64,000 nt of DNA from Tous-C4FEB sp044356555 (GTDB lineage Bacteria > Verrucomicrobiota > Verrucomicrobiia > Opitutales > Opitutaceae). Under the pieces are notes generated by a model that did no database searches, was not told the DNA's origin, and saw nothing but the letters and a program-made list of their open reading frames with translations. Position numbers and translations under genes: made by a program. Shown here one piece after another: positions 52,001-60,144 of the stretch. Where the stretch lies: the NCBI GenBank assembly GCA_044356555.1, contig JBIKWB010000002.1, positions 186,001 through 250,000 of the forward strand, given 5' to 3'. Each line of letters opens with the position of its first letter. The first letter of the stretch is position 1.

Positions 52001-54087
52001 TAACATCTACGGCACATTTTGACGAAGTTCGTCACCTCTTGGATCAAACTCTGGCACTCATGGGACTCAGCGGTTCTATGCGTAATTGTGAGTTCCTGCT
52101 GGGTCAGTTAAAGGGATTAAGTGGTCGACTCGCAATGAGGTTGGCCGCGGGGGGGGATCATTTGCCGGCAACGCGGGTCGGCGCTGAACTGGTTGCTCTT
52201 TCACTGGTTCGAGCAAACTGCCTAAAGAGCGAATCTGAACACGGATGCTGGCTCCCCTTGGCTTCTGGCTTTCTCGTTCCACTGGATGATGTGCGCGATC
52301 TAGTTCCAAGAGAGCCATCCAATGATGATGGCATCGCCGCGACAGAGGATAGTTTAGGAGCTGGCCACTTCGATTCTCGAAGGGCAGATATTCTTTTCGT
52401 GTCAGTCGCGCCAAAGGGCCGACTCCAACTGCATTTCGCTGAAGTGAAGTATCGCCGCCACTTAGCAATGGCCCGAGCAGCCAATTTGGTAACAAACGTC
52501 CTGGAGCAGACAAATAGTGCGCGCACTCTCTGGATGAACTACTTTTTCGGAAATACGTTGAAGCCTTCCGAAAGGGCAATTCGCGCCGGTAGATTGGTGC
52601 GGGCACTTAGGTTCTACGCGGATAAAGCCCGTCGCCATCACTTGGACGAATCGGTTTACCATCGTATTGGCGAAGAATTGGACCGACTGATTCGTGAACC
52701 GGCAAACTACATGCCGAATCCAGTGGCGCGATCTGATCGAGCTTTTATATTTTGTCCCGACTTCTCGTCGACTACTCCAGAAGAGCTTTTTCCTGGCCTA
52801 GCTGAAGAATGCCGCGTTTGGCTTTTTGGTCCGGATACTTTGCCTGATACGCCCGCCAAAATTAAAAGCGAAGTAATGGCTCAGTTATATGAACAGGAAG
52901 ATTCGCCGTCGGGTCTCCAACAATCCCGAGGACCTCTTCCAGAAAGTGTCAGTTCCACTTTAGTGGTTGCCGCGGTAACGAATGGGACGACAGCGCCAGC
53001 ATCCACGAACTTATCACCTCTTTTGCCTACAACCCAAGCGCCTCAAGATGTCGCCCCATCTGTGCCTCTTGGTAGTGATAGAGGAGGCCAAGTCGTGAGT
53101 TGGACCCCCTCCATTTCGAGCAATCCCCACCTCATGATCGCGGGGCTTCCGGGTATGGGAAAAACCACCTGTCTTATCAACATCTGCCGAAATTTGGTGG
53201 CAGGTAATGTTATGCCCATCGTCTTTTCTTACCACGACGATATAGATGAAAAATTGGCGACTGCTTTCCCCAATCTTTCTTTTAGCGACGGCCGAAGCTT
53301 AGGTTTTAACCCCATGAGAGTGACTCACGACGGGCCGCTCGCTCACATCGAAAGCGCGGGCCAACTGCGTGACATTTTCGCCGCTATCTTCCCGGACCTC
53401 GGCGACCTTCAACTTGAACAACTCCGAGGTGCAGTAAAGGCGAGCTATCAGGAACTCGGCTGGGGAAGCAAGCCATCGACTGAACTCTCTCCCCCACCAT
53501 TTCGTCGCTTTGTCGATATTTTGAGGCAAGGAGAACGGCCCGACATCCGAACTCAGACGCTACTCGCACGTTTGGCAGAGCTGGATGATTTTGGATTTTT
53601 CGGCGGAGAAAACGGCGGCAAGAGCCTGCTTGACGCCACTTACCCTCAAATCCTCCGTGTCCACTCTTCAAAGAGCGATGCAGTCCAGCGGGCTTATGCG
53701 AGTTTTTCACTTTACAGTATTTACCAAGATATGTTTCGACGCGGACGTCCCGGTCGAATTACCCATGCGGTCATTTTCGATGAGGCGCACCGCGCTGCTA
53801 AGTTAAAACTGATTCCGACAATGGCCAAAGAGTGCCGCAAATATGGCCTCGCCATGATTGTCGCTTCACAAGAGGCGAAGGACTTCGACGCAAGTCTGTA
53901 TTCAGCTGTCGCAAACTACCTGATCCTTCGCGTGACCGATCAGGATGCTAGAACGTTGGCTCGCAACGTAGCTCCTTCTGAAATCGAGAGACGCACAGCT
54001 GACCGATTGAAGACACTTCCGAAGTATGAGGCTCTGTTCTTTTCAGAAGGCCAACGGCAGCCAGCTCACCTACATCTACAAACCTGA
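49075..54087 (+). CDS. Large PD-(D/E)XK plus HerA-like ATPase protein (DptH-like)
   Basis: The 1670-residue protein contains a long N-terminal region of unknown folds. It includes a beta-rich section near residues 300-400 (PTTKLEIRWKTEPDALPRGS) that could be an Ig-like domain. A restriction-endonuclease-like core has D1105 in RRADILFVS and E1123-V-K1125 in HFAEVKYR, followed by a helical arm. The last 330 residues form a HerA/FtsK-like ATPase with Walker A GLPGMGKT (1357-1364) and Walker B VIFDEAHR (D1569-E1570). HerA-type motors translocate DNA and often pair with nucleases. Size and layout recall DptH, the large subunit of phosphorothioate-dependent restriction. It closes the three-gene operon, and a hairpin overlaps its stop codon. 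Confidence 0.7.
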   Translation: MNTQVLCRAMERLLGRGANGDLSFTRAFSHDDIAEILAARIRTVADWQILAVGSPKGDGWITADQAVELRESKGAATFLLIDAHSAGAGMDGIYSAAREIDEKTLFKEAISILTKSTERSWREFAEEAIRRARRLGGRRSSTSLRQEFEFFGLVNQNPTQSGTLIHLLGLWPIVGDTASESTALLGQSGLIVEKLLMPPGTGQAPAMRISGLVLSNPSADQITELEGALRNSGSQPRAAVLARIEKSPALWLGNLRPAFLDSSLVKIEIISWRRPNDNLWAWSGLRNIQDETLPHLIVDPESPTTKLEIRWKTEPDALPRGSVNYEVRVLAGTEVIASRQIEHSGSSEQKVIFTREDFEDIEASVKLEAYVEVSAAAQTSVKPAKTEDFIITPGEAPASQRVSSGEVHRCLADGLIHASTREEIEVFLDQRSTGTQAVPDKNGFVMCRLPGMRRGFRVERPLLLQEVEKDWLRRTDSSVGRWVIRCRADGFWTSSLEFKSITGGSTPTDSFNKLQDVSRRFRDNTLKAAGTLSRFYLHGHGSAILSAEYVNAWQTALEFGDPQLALAHTIEVQNPAGRTTGLIVLPSHPLRVAWQNAYDELAYQMRFEEEMPPRRICATLSWMDGAHFPFILPGFQSGSHFVFGDTLGLSAVAMVADSDREPKSAIATLSACYAGGVDPVVPGLNTNAVVALSREVTHYLDSHPECSVVRVHALRPGDASTVVHALGKALVGEPLPDGESADGPVLRDVSYHLDLHPTEAQSGAAGAHLVKINQRRRAGVARVPSEDAWSLESLNRGGGRSIPRLRWARREPNTLRDPAHLAISFDSFTSQVVAEEKSPTTSPILAFGLAANLQRVFTRADGQPCWKMFVPLNQDGLKLSNRGVTERLQKLQNAIGNAVSHWAGAENTQPIIRTTPTGEDVETLDKLHRLCDWVITVDRNAGVEYFDSPRESPAVYDAYLIDAVPERDDLGCLQMITSTAHFDEVRHLLDQTLALMGLSGSMRNCEFLLGQLKGLSGRLAMRLAAGGDHLPATRVGAELVALSLVRANCLKSESEHGCWLPLASGFLVPLDDVRDLVPREPSNDDGIAATEDSLGAGHFDSRRADILFVSVAPKGRLQLHFAEVKYRRHLAMARAANLVTNVLEQTNSARTLWMNYFFGNTLKPSERAIRAGRLVRALRFYADKARRHHLDESVYHRIGEELDRLIREPANYMPNPVARSDRAFIFCPDFSSTTPEELFPGLAEECRVWLFGPDTLPDTPAKIKSEVMAQLYEQEDSPSGLQQSRGPLPESVSSTLVVAAVTNGTTAPASTNLSPLLPTTQAPQDVAPSVPLGSDRGGQVVSWTPSISSNPHLMIAGLPGMGKTTCLINICRNLVAGNVMPIVFSYHDDIDEKLATAFPNLSFSDGRSLGFNPMRVTHDGPLAHIESAGQLRDIFAAIFPDLGDLQLEQLRGAVKASYQELGWGSKPSTELSPPPFRRFVDILRQGERPDIRTQTLLARLAELDDFGFFGGENGGKSLLDATYPQILRVHSSKSDAVQRAYASFSLYSIYQDMFRRGRPGRITHAVIFDEAHRAAKLKLIPTMAKECRKYGLAMIVASQEAKDFDASLYSAVANYLILRVTDQDARTLARNVAPSEIERRTADRLKTLPKYEALFFSEGQRQPAHLHLQT

Positions 54088-54108
54088 TGATGATCAATCA
54101 TCGTCAGG
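54083..54108. promoter_or_regulatory. Long hairpin across the operon's last stop codon
   Basis: CCTGATGATGAT (54083-54094) and ATCATCGTCAGG (54097-54108) are complementary except for one wobble. They enclose the TGA stop of the 1670-residue gene. No T run follows, so it may stabilise the mRNA 3' end or slow readthrough rather than terminate by itself. Confidence 0.45.
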
Positions 54109-54209
54109 AGTGGCCGTGAATACCAACCCATGACGGGTCGAGGATTATACCGTAACCGTAATTTCTCTGGTTAAGCGACGTCCCATAGCGAGGGGCCCTG
54201 AAAAAGGTG

Positions 54210-57200
54210 TCATGCCGCCCAGTCAGCGCAGAGTAGTTTTGCCTGAGCCAAGACAGTCTGGACCGCCGCGTCCTGCAGGTCGGGTGGATAGCCGAAGCGA
54301 TTGAGGATTCGCTTCACCATCACGCGGAGCTTGGCTTGGGCACTCTCTCTCAACGTCCAATCGATGGTCACATTATTGCGCACCTGGCTGACGAGTTCGG
54401 TGGCGATGACGCGTAGCTTTACGTCACCCATCACATCTTTCGCACTCTCGTTGGCCGCGAGCGCGTCGTAGAACGCGATTTCCTCGACGCTCAGGCCTAG
54501 GTCCTCGCCGCGCTTATCGGCGGCGCTGACTTCCTTAGCCATCTTGATGAGCTCGTCGATGAACTCGACGGTTGAGATGGCGCGGTTGTGGTAGGCGTTG
54601 AGCGCCTTTTTGAGCTTCTCGGAAAAGACCTGCGACTGCACCAGGTTCCGTTTGGACCGGACCTTGATTTCATCCTTCAGCAGTTTCTCCAGCAACTCGG
54701 CGGCTACGTTCTTGTGTTTGAGACCCCGGACTTCCGCGAGGAACTGCTCGGAAAGAATGCCAATATCGGGTTTGGGCAGGCCCGCCGCGGTGAACACGTC
54801 GATGATCTGACCGTCGGCGGTAATCGCACCCGAGACGAGTTGCCGAATCGCAGCGTCGATCTGCTCGGGCGTCTTTCTTTGGTTGGTCGTCTGCTTATTG
54901 AGCGCAGCTTGGATCGTCTGGAAGAAACTGACGTCGTCGCGGATATCCGTGGCCTCATCGCTCGCGGCGCAAAGAGCGAAGGCGCGGGAGATTTCGGTGA
55001 CAACTTGGATGAACCGTTTCTTCCCGTCGTCCTGCTGCAGAATGTGCTCCTGCCCGGCCGGGATGAGTGCCAGTCGTTCGGTGGCTTTCCCTGTCGTCCA
55101 CTTATCCCAATTGAAGCCATGCATCAGGTCGCACGCGATGCCGTGCTTCTCCATGAGCACTGCGATGGCCTGCTTGGTGTCGTAAGTTGGATCACCGCGG
55201 CCACCGCTCTCGGTGTAAGTGGCGAGCGCGTTTTTGAGCTGATCGGCGAGACCGAGGTAGTCCACCACCAGCCCGCCGGGCTTGTCGCGGAAGACGCGAT
55301 TCACGCGGGCGATGGCCTGCATCAGGCCATGGCCCTGCATCGGCTTATCAGCATACATGGTGTGCAAGCACGGTGCGTCGAATCCGGTCAGCCACATGTC
55401 CCGCACGATCACGATGCGGAACGGGTCTTTGCTGTCCTTGAACCGGTTCGCGAGCTTGCGGCGTTTCTCCTTGTTGCGGACGTGGGGCTGAAATGCGGGA
55501 CCATCGTCCGCGCTCCCGGTCATGATGACTTTGACCACGCACGCTTTGCCCTTCTCGGCTTCTTCGTCGTCGTTGGCGGCACTGGCCCAGTCGGGACGCA
55601 ACTTTGTGATGGCGGTGTAGAGATCGACGCAGATGCGGCGGCTCATGCCTACGACCATTGCCTTACCGTTCATGGCCTCGGTGCGTTTTTCAAAATGAGC
55701 GACCAAGTCGGCCGCGATGAGCGCGATTCGCTTCGGGTCACCGACGAGGGCTTCGACAGCCGCCCACTTGGTTTTGAGCTTTTCCTTCTTGGTGAATTCC
55801 TCGCCCTCGGTGATGTCCTCGAATTCGGCATCGATCTTGGGCAGAGCGGAGGCGTTGAGGCTAAGTTTGGAAATCCGGCTCTCGTAGAAGATCGGGACCG
55901 TGGCGTGATCGGCGACGGCGCGCTGAATATCGTAGATCGAGATGTAGTCTCCGAAAACGGCGCGGGTGTTGGCGTCCGTCTTTTCAATAGGAGTGCCGGT
56001 GAACCCGATGAATGTAGCCTGCGGCAGTGCGTCGCGCATGTTACGTGCGAGACCATCAATAACGTCGTATTGGCTGCGGTGCGCTTCGTCCGCGATGACG
56101 ACGATGTTTTGGCGGTCACTCAGCTTGGGCATCCGCTCGCCCTTTTCCGGCAGGAATTTCTGAATAGTGGTGAACACCACGCCACCGCTCGCCACCGCCA
56201 AGAGTTCGCGCAGCTTCTCGCGGTTCGCGGCTTGCACTGGCGTTTGACCGAGGATGTCCGCGCAGCGTTGGAATTGGCCGAAAAGCTGATCGTCGAGGTC
56301 GTTGCGGTCGGTGAGCACGACGACCGTCGGATTCTGCATCACAGCGTGCCGCACGATGCGCGCGGCGAAAAACAGCATCGAGAAGCTCTTGCCGCTGCCT
56401 TGGGTATGCCAGACGACCCCCGCCCGTCGGTCGCCGGCCGTGCCTCCATGCATGCGACCCGCCCAATAGGTGCCCGGAGCCTCTTCGAGCAGGTTGACCG
56501 CCGTCGTTGCCATGCCACTGGCGCGCACGGTTTCGACGAGGGCCGCGTTGACCGCGTGGAATTGGTGGTAGCCGGAGATGATCTTGTGGACGGCACCGCT
56601 TTCGGGGTCCTCTTCGAAGACGATGAAGTGCTGGAGGAGGTCGAGGAAACGACGGCGCTCAAACACGCCGCGCACTAGGACTTCCAATTCGAGCGCGGTT
56701 TTGGGTGCGTCGCCTTCACCATCAATCGTGCGCCAAACCTTGAACCATTCTTGGTTGGCGGTGACGGAACCCAAGCGGGCTTCTAGGCCATCGCTCACGA
56801 CGAGGGCGGCATTGTAGTGAAGCAACGAGGCGATCTCCGCCTTGTAGGTTTGGAGTTGGGCGTAGGCGCTCCAGATCGTCGCCTCCTCGTCAGCGGCGTT
56901 TTTGAGCTCAATTAGCCCGAGCGGCAGCCCGTTCACAAATACCACGACATCGGGGCGCCGGTTGTGCTGCGCCTCGATGACGGTGAATTGATTCACGGCG
57001 AGCCAATCGTTAGCCGCGACCTCGTTGAAATCGACCAGCCGCGCGTGGTCGCCAGCGATGCTACCATCGGAGCGCGGATACTCTACGGGCACGCCGTCGC
57101 GTAGTAGTTTGTGAAAGGCGCGATTGGTGTGGACGAGCGACGAACCTGCGACGCGCAGGACTTTGCGAAGCGCGTCCTCGCGGGCGTCTGCGGGCATGAT

Positions 57201-57377
57201 CGGATTCAGGCGCGCAATCGCCTCGCGGAGGCGCCCGACCAACACGACATCGCCAAATGAATCACGCTCAGCGGCGGGTTCACCCGGTGCGAGGTGTGGG
57301 CCGTGTCCAACCGTATACCCCAAATCCGCGAACCACTCTAGGGCGGCGGCTTCGACGGTGGATTCGTTGAGGCTCAT
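54210..57377 (-). CDS. hsdR: Type I restriction enzyme, R subunit
   Basis: A 1055-residue HsdR. The N-terminal nuclease domain shows D143 (RRPDVVVF) and E157-x-K159 (GLIELK), the PD-(D/E)XK catalytic set. The SF2 translocase has Walker A HTQGSGKS (324-331), DEAH at 430-433, FIGFTGTPIEKTD (motif III region) and later helicase motifs such as VRDMWLTGFDAP and QAIARVNRVFRDKPGG. A helical C-terminus follows. The enzyme translocates and cuts unmethylated DNA together with HsdM2-HsdS. It is the last gene of the minus-strand hsd operon, 27 bases after a DUF2971 gene. Confidence 0.95.
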   Translation of the reverse strand: MSLNESTVEAAALEWFADLGYTVGHGPHLAPGEPAAERDSFGDVVLVGRLREAIARLNPIMPADAREDALRKVLRVAGSSLVHTNRAFHKLLRDGVPVEYPRSDGSIAGDHARLVDFNEVAANDWLAVNQFTVIEAQHNRRPDVVVFVNGLPLGLIELKNAADEEATIWSAYAQLQTYKAEIASLLHYNAALVVSDGLEARLGSVTANQEWFKVWRTIDGEGDAPKTALELEVLVRGVFERRRFLDLLQHFIVFEEDPESGAVHKIISGYHQFHAVNAALVETVRASGMATTAVNLLEEAPGTYWAGRMHGGTAGDRRAGVVWHTQGSGKSFSMLFFAARIVRHAVMQNPTVVVLTDRNDLDDQLFGQFQRCADILGQTPVQAANREKLRELLAVASGGVVFTTIQKFLPEKGERMPKLSDRQNIVVIADEAHRSQYDVIDGLARNMRDALPQATFIGFTGTPIEKTDANTRAVFGDYISIYDIQRAVADHATVPIFYESRISKLSLNASALPKIDAEFEDITEGEEFTKKEKLKTKWAAVEALVGDPKRIALIAADLVAHFEKRTEAMNGKAMVVGMSRRICVDLYTAITKLRPDWASAANDDEEAEKGKACVVKVIMTGSADDGPAFQPHVRNKEKRRKLANRFKDSKDPFRIVIVRDMWLTGFDAPCLHTMYADKPMQGHGLMQAIARVNRVFRDKPGGLVVDYLGLADQLKNALATYTESGGRGDPTYDTKQAIAVLMEKHGIACDLMHGFNWDKWTTGKATERLALIPAGQEHILQQDDGKKRFIQVVTEISRAFALCAASDEATDIRDDVSFFQTIQAALNKQTTNQRKTPEQIDAAIRQLVSGAITADGQIIDVFTAAGLPKPDIGILSEQFLAEVRGLKHKNVAAELLEKLLKDEIKVRSKRNLVQSQVFSEKLKKALNAYHNRAISTVEFIDELIKMAKEVSAADKRGEDLGLSVEEIAFYDALAANESAKDVMGDVKLRVIATELVSQVRNNVTIDWTLRESAQAKLRVMVKRILNRFGYPPDLQDAAVQTVLAQAKLLCADWAA

Positions 57378-57404
57378 GAGAAAAGTTAACCGCCTCGGGT
57401 GTAG

Positions 57405-58322
57405 CTAGGCACTCGATGACCATGAAACCATCGCAATGGACGAGCTATCTGCGGTTGCCTTGATTTGAAAAAACTCAACCGGAGTTGTTAGCGTTTTTCG
57501 AACAAGCGCCGCATAGTACTTTCTCCTAGTTTCAGGCATCTTGAGCCCGAAAACAACCGTCTCAAGTGGCCCCGGCCAGGGGAAAAGACCGTTGGTCTCT
57601 TCAACGTAACGCCATTCTTTTTCATAGCTCCATTCGACAGGCTTGGTGCTAAATGCAGCCCGGAAGGTAGGATCAGCGAAGCCTATTTTTTGCTCGGACT
57701 TGACTCCTCCGTCAGGAGTTGCACCTGTCGAAATTTGGTTAATGAAGCCGGTAGTGAAGCTTGGCTTTACGTTATCGTAGACAACTTGGAGCGCGTGTTC
57801 GGTTGACCCGAGTTTACTTTTGGGCGTCCGCTTGAATCCAAACGCAAGCCCAGTATGGCTGGCAGCGTAATGCGCCCACATTAATTGATTGTCTGGAGAT
57901 TCGGAAAGGCTGAACACCCCAACATGCGCAAGCTGTTTTTCAAAGCGTTCAAACAGCTCTCGTGGTCGCGACATGACGCGGCCCTGATCTATTAAGAAGG
58001 ATCGGATCGCACCGTATTTTTCCTTTCGTGTCTTTAGCCTCCTCAATCCCTGGAACCATCGTTTCGTGGCGCGACTCGACAGTGAATAGAATGTATGCCC
58101 GCCCTCAAGGGCTGGAGTTGCCGACATCACGAAACCCGACATCTGCGCATCCTCCATCTGGCGAATTTGATTCCTCTTCCAGTCATCGGGGATTTGTCCG
58201 GTTTTGCATTCTAAAGGGTCGTTGAGCTTATCGGGCGTCGAAAGCCACACGTTACCCGAGGTAATAATTTCTTCGGTTTTCTCGGAGTCGCCTCGATACT
58301 TAAATAGAAGTGAGGGTAGCAT
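57405..58322 (-). CDS. DUF2971 family protein
   Basis: The 305-residue protein has the DUF2971 landmarks LLFKYRGDSEKTEEIITSG and VWLSTPDKLNDPLE at the N-terminus. VGVFSLSESPDNQLMWAHYA follows mid-protein and YEKEWRYVEE near the C-terminus. The family is frequent in defence and mobile contexts, but its biochemical role is not settled. Here it is placed between an AAA-DUF4435 gene (18 bases upstream) and hsdR, so it is probably a cargo gene of the restriction locus. Confidence 0.85.
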   Translation of the reverse strand: MLPSLLFKYRGDSEKTEEIITSGNVWLSTPDKLNDPLECKTGQIPDDWKRNQIRQMEDAQMSGFVMSATPALEGGHTFYSLSSRATKRWFQGLRRLKTRKEKYGAIRSFLIDQGRVMSRPRELFERFEKQLAHVGVFSLSESPDNQLMWAHYAASHTGLAFGFKRTPKSKLGSTEHALQVVYDNVKPSFTTGFINQISTGATPDGGVKSEQKIGFADPTFRAAFSTKPVEWSYEKEWRYVEETNGLFPWPGPLETVVFGLKMPETRRKYYAALVRKTLTTPVEFFQIKATADSSSIAMVSWSSSA

Positions 58323-58340
58323 AAAACTCGTCGAGAGACA

Positions 58341-60032
58341 TCAACTTACCCTGTCAATTGTGGCTTTCCTGAGAGCCTCATATGTGCCCATCGTCGGCGC
58401 GACGAGCGGTGCAAGCGTATCTCGCATGAAAGCGTCCTTATCGTTACCCCGTTGCTGTAAAGTGAGGAGTTTCTTGAGTCCGACGTAAATCTCCCCAGCT
58501 GACGATTTGAGATCATCGGCTGGGTGCCCTCGGGCTGCGCTCGAACTAATCGCATCGGTTTTCACCTTCAATGCCGCAGCAAGCAAAAGTTGTTCAGCCG
58601 ATAATTTGAGATCGGCCGCTAGATTTCCTTGGGCTGCTTTTGCACTGATCGCATCGTTCTCCGCCTTCAATACCGCAGCGAGCGATGGCCGTGTCTGCTC
58701 CCGTGTGACGAGCGCTTCGACAACATCATCTGCAAAAAGATATGACTCTAAGTTTCGCAAGGGAAGCGTGAGGACGTTGTTCTTCTCCAATTCTGCCACT
58801 TCTGCGGGGGATCGATCATCCCGATCAGCAATTGAGACAATTTTCGCGCTTGGCACTATTCGACCGAGTGTCATCGCCACTGACACACCGGTAGCTTGAA
58901 CTTGGCTCGATGAACCGCCCGAAACGAAAAGAACATCAGGGTGGTGCGTTCCGAGGATTCGATTGTAGATTTCTGCATCGAAATCTTTGCGCCGCGTGCC
59001 GACCGATGACCCTTCACAGACGAAGATGATGCGTGGCGCAATCCTGTGCGAAAGGTCATCGAGAGTGATAGACAAAAGCTTTTCCCATGTCACTCGACCG
59101 AGACTGCTCGGGACCAATTCGCGTGGTGCGTCTTGATCAACTCCATCGAAATCAATCAGGCAGACCGACGTTGGATCCGCTGCAATCATCTCTTGCGCGG
59201 CCCGCAATACCCCGAGCGAATGGGTCGTTACCCAAAGCTGGCACTCCTCAGGAATGATTTTCACCATTTCCTTCAGCAGTTTGCCCTGCACCCGTGTATG
59301 GAGATGGGTTTCCAATTCATCCACGCAATAGACAGCATCCGAGAAGAAGCGGCGCTTCACGTGGAGGTCGAGAAGCAGGTCGAACGCAGCTTTTTCACCG
59401 CCGGACAAGTTTTTGTAGTGATAGGATTTCGAAACACCTTTTTCAAAAAAGAAAGCCCCCGCTCCAAGTGGGTCAGAAACACTATTTAGCAGCAAATCGC
59501 CGAACACATTTTGCATCGACGCGCGAATACCGCCGATAAGTTCTTCTCTGAGGATACGAACCGTCTTCGTATCGTTAGATTCGTTGTAGACGCCCGACAT
59601 CGTATCGTAAACAAGTCGGCGATAGTTGTCCGACACGGTTTGGTCGTTATCAATTACGCGATTGACGCGAACTCCTTCAGAGGGATTTCCCGGCCGATTG
59701 ATCCCATCCACTGAGAAATCAGGATCATTTCGGTAGGCTGTTCGGACGTAAAGAGAACCCTTCTTCGCTTCGGCTCCATCATGAAGATTTACTTCAACTG
59801 TTTGTCCCCAATTGAACTCTTCTACTGCATCCTTGCGGTAGTATAGCGCGTCCGAGTTGATTCCAAAGCCTGCGCGCTGCCGATACCAATGAAGAAAGGC
59901 ATCGAAAAGAGAAGACTTGCCACAACCGTTTGGGCCAACGACGACGACCAACTTTGCGGTTTTCGGAACATCGCGAATGACGAGGTCGCTAAACCTCTTG
60001 AAGTTTTTCAATCGTAGGGATGCGATTCTCAT
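58341..60032 (-). CDS. AAA ATPase-DUF4435 fusion, PARIS-like defence effector candidate
   Basis: The 563-residue protein begins MRIASLRLKNFKRFSD, a start typical of SMC/RecF-like AAA_15/21 ATPases. It has Walker A GPNGCGKS (33-40), signature LSGGEKAA (209-216), Walker B VDELETH (D238-E239) and H271 in TTHS. Residues about 333-440 match DUF4435/Toprim-like features: IIFVCEGSSVG with E340, VSGGSSSQV, and SIADRDDR with D403/D405, then PLRNLESYLFADDV. The AAA plus DUF4435 combination is that of the PARIS system (AriA and AriB, sometimes fused). A 33-residue tandem repeat occupies residues 451-516. Its start overlaps the stop of an hsdS remnant (ATGA). OLD-family nuclease is an alternative. Confidence 0.75.
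   Translation of the reverse strand: MRIASLRLKNFKRFSDLVIRDVPKTAKLVVVVGPNGCGKSSLFDAFLHWYRQRAGFGINSDALYYRKDAVEEFNWGQTVEVNLHDGAEAKKGSLYVRTAYRNDPDFSVDGINRPGNPSEGVRVNRVIDNDQTVSDNYRRLVYDTMSGVYNESNDTKTVRILREELIGGIRASMQNVFGDLLLNSVSDPLGAGAFFFEKGVSKSYHYKNLSGGEKAAFDLLLDLHVKRRFFSDAVYCVDELETHLHTRVQGKLLKEMVKIIPEECQLWVTTHSLGVLRAAQEMIAADPTSVCLIDFDGVDQDAPRELVPSSLGRVTWEKLLSITLDDLSHRIAPRIIFVCEGSSVGTRRKDFDAEIYNRILGTHHPDVLFVSGGSSSQVQATGVSVAMTLGRIVPSAKIVSIADRDDRSPAEVAELEKNNVLTLPLRNLESYLFADDVVEALVTREQTRPSLAAVLKAENDAISAKAAQGNLAADLKLSAEQLLLAAALKVKTDAISSSAARGHPADDLKSSAGEIYVGLKKLLTLQQRGNDKDAFMRDTLAPLVAPTMGTYEALRKATIDRVS
58497..58694. repeat. 99-base tandem duplication inside the AAA-DUF4435 gene
   Basis: Two adjacent, diverged copies with a 99-base period encode similar 33-residue units, LAAVLKAENDAISAKAAQGN and LAAALKVKTDAISSSAARGH, each followed by an ADDLK/AADLK segment. 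Landmarks on the plus strand are GACGATTTGAGATC at 58501 and GATAATTTGAGATC at 58600. The reading frame is preserved. Confidence 0.75.
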
Positions 60033-60136
60033 AGTGGTATTTGGACCGTGTATAATTTCGCGCTCAGCAGTTTCGGCAGCAGCGTGTCGCGCAGGGTGAC
60101 GAGGGTGCGGGAGTGTTTGCGGGGCGAGGTTTTCAC
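60029..60136 (-). pseudogene. Remnant of a second hsdS 3' end
   Basis: The minus strand reads HSRTLVTLRDTLLPKLLSAK, then LYTVQIPL and a TGA. It closely matches the end of the intact HsdS, which reads HTLATLRDKLMPKLLSGELS. Only about 35 codons remain, from a possible GTG at 60136. The stop overlaps the ATG of the AAA-DUF4435 gene as ATGA. This marks a past hsdS copy or replacement at this junction. Confidence 0.65.
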
Positions 60137-60144
60137 GCTTCTTC

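Noticed and set aside
43314..54087. Assignment of the operon to canonical BREX type 2 or to Dnd/Ssp
   Set aside because: No PglX, PglZ, BrxHI or DndA-E/SspABCD-like gene is visible in the window; only partial domain similarities support either name.
54588..56678. 696-codon plus-strand frame opposite hsdR
   Set aside because: Antisense shadow; hsdR motifs on the minus strand are unambiguous.
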